Source of the DNA: Pseudomonas sp. B21-023
Lineage (GTDB): Bacteria > Pseudomonadota > Gammaproteobacteria > Pseudomonadales > Pseudomonadaceae
Length of the DNA stretch: 64,000 nucleotides
Direction: 5' to 3'
Assembly: GCF_024749165.1 (NCBI RefSeq)
Contig: NZ_CP087190.1
Location: forward strand, 4,065,501-4,129,500
Shown: positions 61,729-64,000 of the stretch, piece by piece
Numbering within the stretch: the stretch's first letter is position 1
Layout of the letters: every line of letters begins with the position of its first letter
The notes under the pieces: model-generated
What the model was told of the DNA's origin: nothing
Databases searched by the model: none
The model's input: the letters and a program-made list of their open reading frames with translations, nothing else
Position numbers and translations under genes: made by a program

Positions 61729-62256
61729 CTAAACGTTTGGGTCACGCTTTAACTGCGCCAATACACTGAACGGGTTGGACCGCGATACCTCGTCCTTGCT
61801 CGGCTCGGGCTCATCGAGTCCCGCCGGCTGCTGGCATTCTTCCGGATGATGAGCAGGCACGATTGGCAGGGCAAGCAAAAGCTCTTCCTCGACCAGTGCC
61901 TGCAGATCCAATGGATCTTCGCCCAGTTCCAGCACGTCATAGCCTTTCGGCAACGACTGGGTGTTCGCACCCTCCTTCACCACAGCGTACGTACATTCGC
62001 TATGGATCGGCAGGGTGACCAGCTCAAGACAACGCTGGCAAACCATCTTGACTTCGACATCCAGCGCGCTGTGGATAACCACCACGTGCTGTTCATCTCG
62101 TTCAAAATCGAACTTCGCCTGCACCGTACCGACATTGTCGGAAAGCGGGTCGCAGAGTCTTTCCAAATCAGCGAGTTGCAGCGAACCTTCGAGGGTTACG
62201 CCACGATCAGCCAATTTGCGCGGGTCAACGTGAGGTGGAATCGGGTCATTCAACAT
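61729..62256 (-). CDS. yceD: YceD (DUF177) family protein
   Basis: A 175-residue protein conserved just upstream of rpmF. It has the DUF177 signature MVCQRCLELVTLPI with the CxxC pair and the acidic YDVLELGEDPLDLQALVEEELLLALP. In E. coli it is tied to 23S rRNA metabolism. The ATG at 62256 leaves a 96-bp divergent promoter region to maf. Confidence 0.93.
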   Translation of the reverse strand: MLNDPIPPHVDPRKLADRGVTLEGSLQLADLERLCDPLSDNVGTVQAKFDFERDEQHVVVIHSALDVEVKMVCQRCLELVTLPIHSECTYAVVKEGANTQSLPKGYDVLELGEDPLDLQALVEEELLLALPIVPAHHPEECQQPAGLDEPEPSKDEVSRSNPFSVLAQLKRDPNV

Positions 62257-62352
62257 AGGCGCAGCATTCTAGGGATGCACCCCCTCCCTGTCAAAGGAAA
62301 TTAGGTGCCATCTCGCATGTTAGAATTCGGGGCAATTGCCCAGGAGTCTACC

Positions 62353-62931
62353 ATGCTTCCCTTGTTACTGGCTTCCAGCTCGCCCTACCGCCGCGAACTG
62401 CTCACCCGCCTGCGCCTGCCCTTCACCTGGGCGAGCCCCGACCTTGACGAACGGCGCCTCGATGGCGAGCCCGCCGTCGAGCTGGTGCGCCGCCTGGCCC
62501 GACAGAAGGCCGAAGCCCTGGCCGCCAGTCACCCCGATCACCTGATCATCGGCTCCGACCAGGTGGCGGTACTGGGCGAGCAGATCCTCGGCAAGCCCCA
62601 CACCTTCGAACGCGCCTGCGAGCAGTTGCTGGAGGCCAGCGGGCAGCAGGTCACCTTCCTCACCGGGCTGGCACTGCTGAACAGCGCCACCGGCCACTGC
62701 CAGGTCGATTGCGTGCCGTTTACCGTGACGATGCGCGAGCTGGATCGAGAGCGCGTGGAGCGCTACGTGACGGCCGAGCAGCCACTGGACTGCGCCGGCA
62801 GCTTCAAGGCGGAGGGCTTGGGGGTCAGCCTGTTCCAGAGCACCCATGGCTGCGACGCCACGAGCCTGATCGGGCTGCCGCTGATTCGGCTGGTGGACAT
62901 GCTGCACAAGGAAGGCGTGCAGGTGCCTTGA
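62353..62931 (+). CDS. Maf-like nucleotide pyrophosphatase (YceF type)
   Basis: 192 residues. Maf-fold house-cleaning enzyme that hydrolyses non-canonical or methylated NTPs. The start LPLLLASSSPYRRELLTRL carries the Maf signature, with IIGSDQVAVLGEQILGKP and CAGSFKAEGLG later. A CAGGAG site supports the ATG at 62353. Divergent from yceD and convergent with sppA. Confidence 0.93.
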   Translation: MLPLLLASSSPYRRELLTRLRLPFTWASPDLDERRLDGEPAVELVRRLARQKAEALAASHPDHLIIGSDQVAVLGEQILGKPHTFERACEQLLEASGQQVTFLTGLALLNSATGHCQVDCVPFTVTMRELDRERVERYVTAEQPLDCAGSFKAEGLGVSLFQSTHGCDATSLIGLPLIRLVDMLHKEGVQVP

Positions 62932-62937
62932 GAGACT

Positions 62938-63042
62938 GGGGCCGCTTCGCCGCGGTTCGTCGCTACGACAAGCCGGCTCCCACAGGATGCGGCGTAATTT
63001 GTGGGAGCCGGCTTGCCGGCGAAAGGGCCGCGAAGCGGCCCC
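62938..63042. repeat. REP doublet inside a longer inverted repeat between convergent genes
   Basis: Outer 12-bp arms (GGGGCCGCTTCG at 62938-62949, CGAAGCGGCCCC at 63031-63042) enclose a facing REP pair (about 62968-63025). It is a likely bidirectional stop for maf and sppA transcripts. Confidence 0.85.
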
Positions 63043-63055
63043 AATCGACTTCAGA

Positions 63056-64000
63056 TCAACGCAGCGAAGGCCCCTGGAAGCCCATATACAGCGCCATGCG
63101 CTCCGCCACACTGGCACCGATGCGCTTGGAGAAACGATCGAACGGCGACTCCTGCACAGTGAAGTCCACCAGTTCCTTCTCGCCGACGATTTCGCGGGCG
63201 ACATAGCTGGCACTGCCCAGCCCGTCCACCAGCCCCAACTCCTTGGCCTGCTCGCCCGACCAGATCAACCCGCTGAACAGCTCAGGGTGATCCTTGTCCT
63301 TCAGGCGCTCGCCACGCCCCTGCTTGACCATGGCGATAAACTGGCGGTGCGTGGTATCCAGCACACCCTGCCAGAACGCGGTTTCTTCCGGCTTCTGTGG
63401 CGAGAACGGATCAAGGAAGGCCTTGTGTTCGCCCGCCGTGTAGGTGCGCCGCTCCACGCCCAGCTTGTCCATGGTGCCGACAAAGCCGTAGCCCGCCGCA
63501 GTGACGCCGATGGAGCCGACCAGGCTGGCCTTGTCGGCATAGATCTCGTCGGCGGCGCTGGCAATGTAGTAGGCGCCGGAGGCCCCCAGGTCGGCGATCA
63601 CCGCGTACAGCTTGATGGCCGGATATTCGGCGCGCAGACGACGGATCTCGTCGTACACATAACCCGCCTGCACCGGGCTGCCGCCCGGGCTGTTGACGCG
63701 CATGACCACGGCTTTGGTCTTCGGATCCTTGAACGCCTCGCGCAGACTCTTGACGATATTGTCGGCGCTGGCAGGCTCCTGATCGGCGATCACCCCGCGC
63801 ACCTCGACCAGCGCGGTATGGCTGCCGCTGCGCGAGGCAGCCTTGTCCACATCCATCAATGGCGTGAACAGGAACAGGATGCCGAACAGGTAAACGAAGG
63901 TCAGCAGCTTGAAGAAGATCCCCCAGCGCCGCGCCCGACGCTGCTCCTGGACACCCGCCAGCAAGGTCTTCTCCAGCAGCTTCCAGCTCTTGCGCTCCTC
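63056..64000 (-). CDS. sppA: Signal peptide peptidase SppA-like serine protease, 5' end outside window
   Basis: Membrane-bound S49 protease that degrades cleaved signal peptides. The frame is open to the window edge (EERKSWKLLEKT before the first possible internal start), so the N-terminus is missing. Visible are one membrane helix (FFKLLTFVYLFGILFLFTPL), VNSPGGSPVQAG, the catalytic serine region ADLGASGAYYIASAADEI and the lysine in YADKASLVGSIGVTAAGYG. The single-domain length (about 320 residues) is that of the short SppA/SohB-like form. Confidence 0.92.
   Translation of the reverse strand, partial: EERKSWKLLEKTLLAGVQEQRRARRWGIFFKLLTFVYLFGILFLFTPLMDVDKAASRSGSHTALVEVRGVIADQEPASADNIVKSLREAFKDPKTKAVVMRVNSPGGSPVQAGYVYDEIRRLRAEYPAIKLYAVIADLGASGAYYIASAADEIYADKASLVGSIGVTAAGYGFVGTMDKLGVERRTYTAGEHKAFLDPFSPQKPEETAFWQGVLDTTHRQFIAMVKQGRGERLKDKDHPELFSGLIWSGEQAKELGLVDGLGSASYVAREIVGEKELVDFTVQESPFDRFSKRIGASVAERMALYMGFQGPSLR

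Overview
The window is chromosomal DNA of a fluorescent Pseudomonas, most likely of the P. putida / P. entomophila / P. mosselii group. GC is high (about 65%) and Pseudomonas-type REP palindromes sit in many intergenic gaps. The right third keeps the conserved gene order of the P. aeruginosa PA2957-PA2973 region (tetR-tatD-holB-tmk-mltG-pabC-fabF-acpP-fabG-fabD-plsX-rpmF-yceD-maf-sppA). The first gene (pyruvate kinase) and the last (sppA) are cut by the window edges. No rRNA, tRNA, CRISPR array or transposase gene was seen.

1-11.7 kb: the end of pyruvate kinase, a urea transporter, a voltage-gated K+ channel with a C-terminal Cys4 knuckle, an orphan sulfate-binding protein, an rRNA-type SAM methyltransferase (minus), then a four-gene operon of a DsbA/FrnE-like oxidoreductase and a complete tripartite RND efflux pump. 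11.7-13.1 kb holds a nearly perfect 95-bp inverted repeat and two overlapping small genes (DUF3077 and DUF6124 types).

13.1-23 kb: a LysR regulator diverges from a tight six-gene operon: HMG-CoA synthase, LiuC-like methylglutaconyl-CoA hydratase, AsnB-type amidotransferase, group A flavin monooxygenase, isovaleryl-CoA-dehydrogenase-like ACAD and PaaI-type thioesterase. An FMN azoreductase and a glutathionyl-hydroquinone-reductase-like GST follow. It looks like a small-molecule pathway that makes and amidates a 3-methylglutaconyl unit without a PKS or NRPS. I do not recognise it as a described cluster, and it is the best candidate for a new system.

23.2-40.5 kb: a contact-dependent inhibition (CDI) locus on the minus strand: cdiB, a 3613-residue cdiA ending in a YwqJ-type deaminase toxin, an overlapping immunity gene, then an AT-rich graveyard of orphan toxin tips and candidate immunity genes. 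Three near-identical 116-118 bp palindromic REPIN-like repeats bound these fragments. An endonuclease V gene (repair of deaminated DNA) sits inside the locus, convergent with the deaminase immunity gene.

40.6-50 kb: an EamA exporter with a divergent Lrp/AsnC regulator, an NCS1 transporter with a hydantoin/allantoin racemase-like protein, a D-amino-acid-dehydrogenase-like flavoprotein, a histidine phosphatase, FKBP, a GFA-family protein, DUF1285, a DUF4823 lipoprotein and moaA. 50.3-64 kb: a TetR regulator, a divergent class V aminotransferase, and the conserved fatty-acid / phospholipid / DNA-replication block. pilZ, present between holB and tatD in P. aeruginosa, is absent here.
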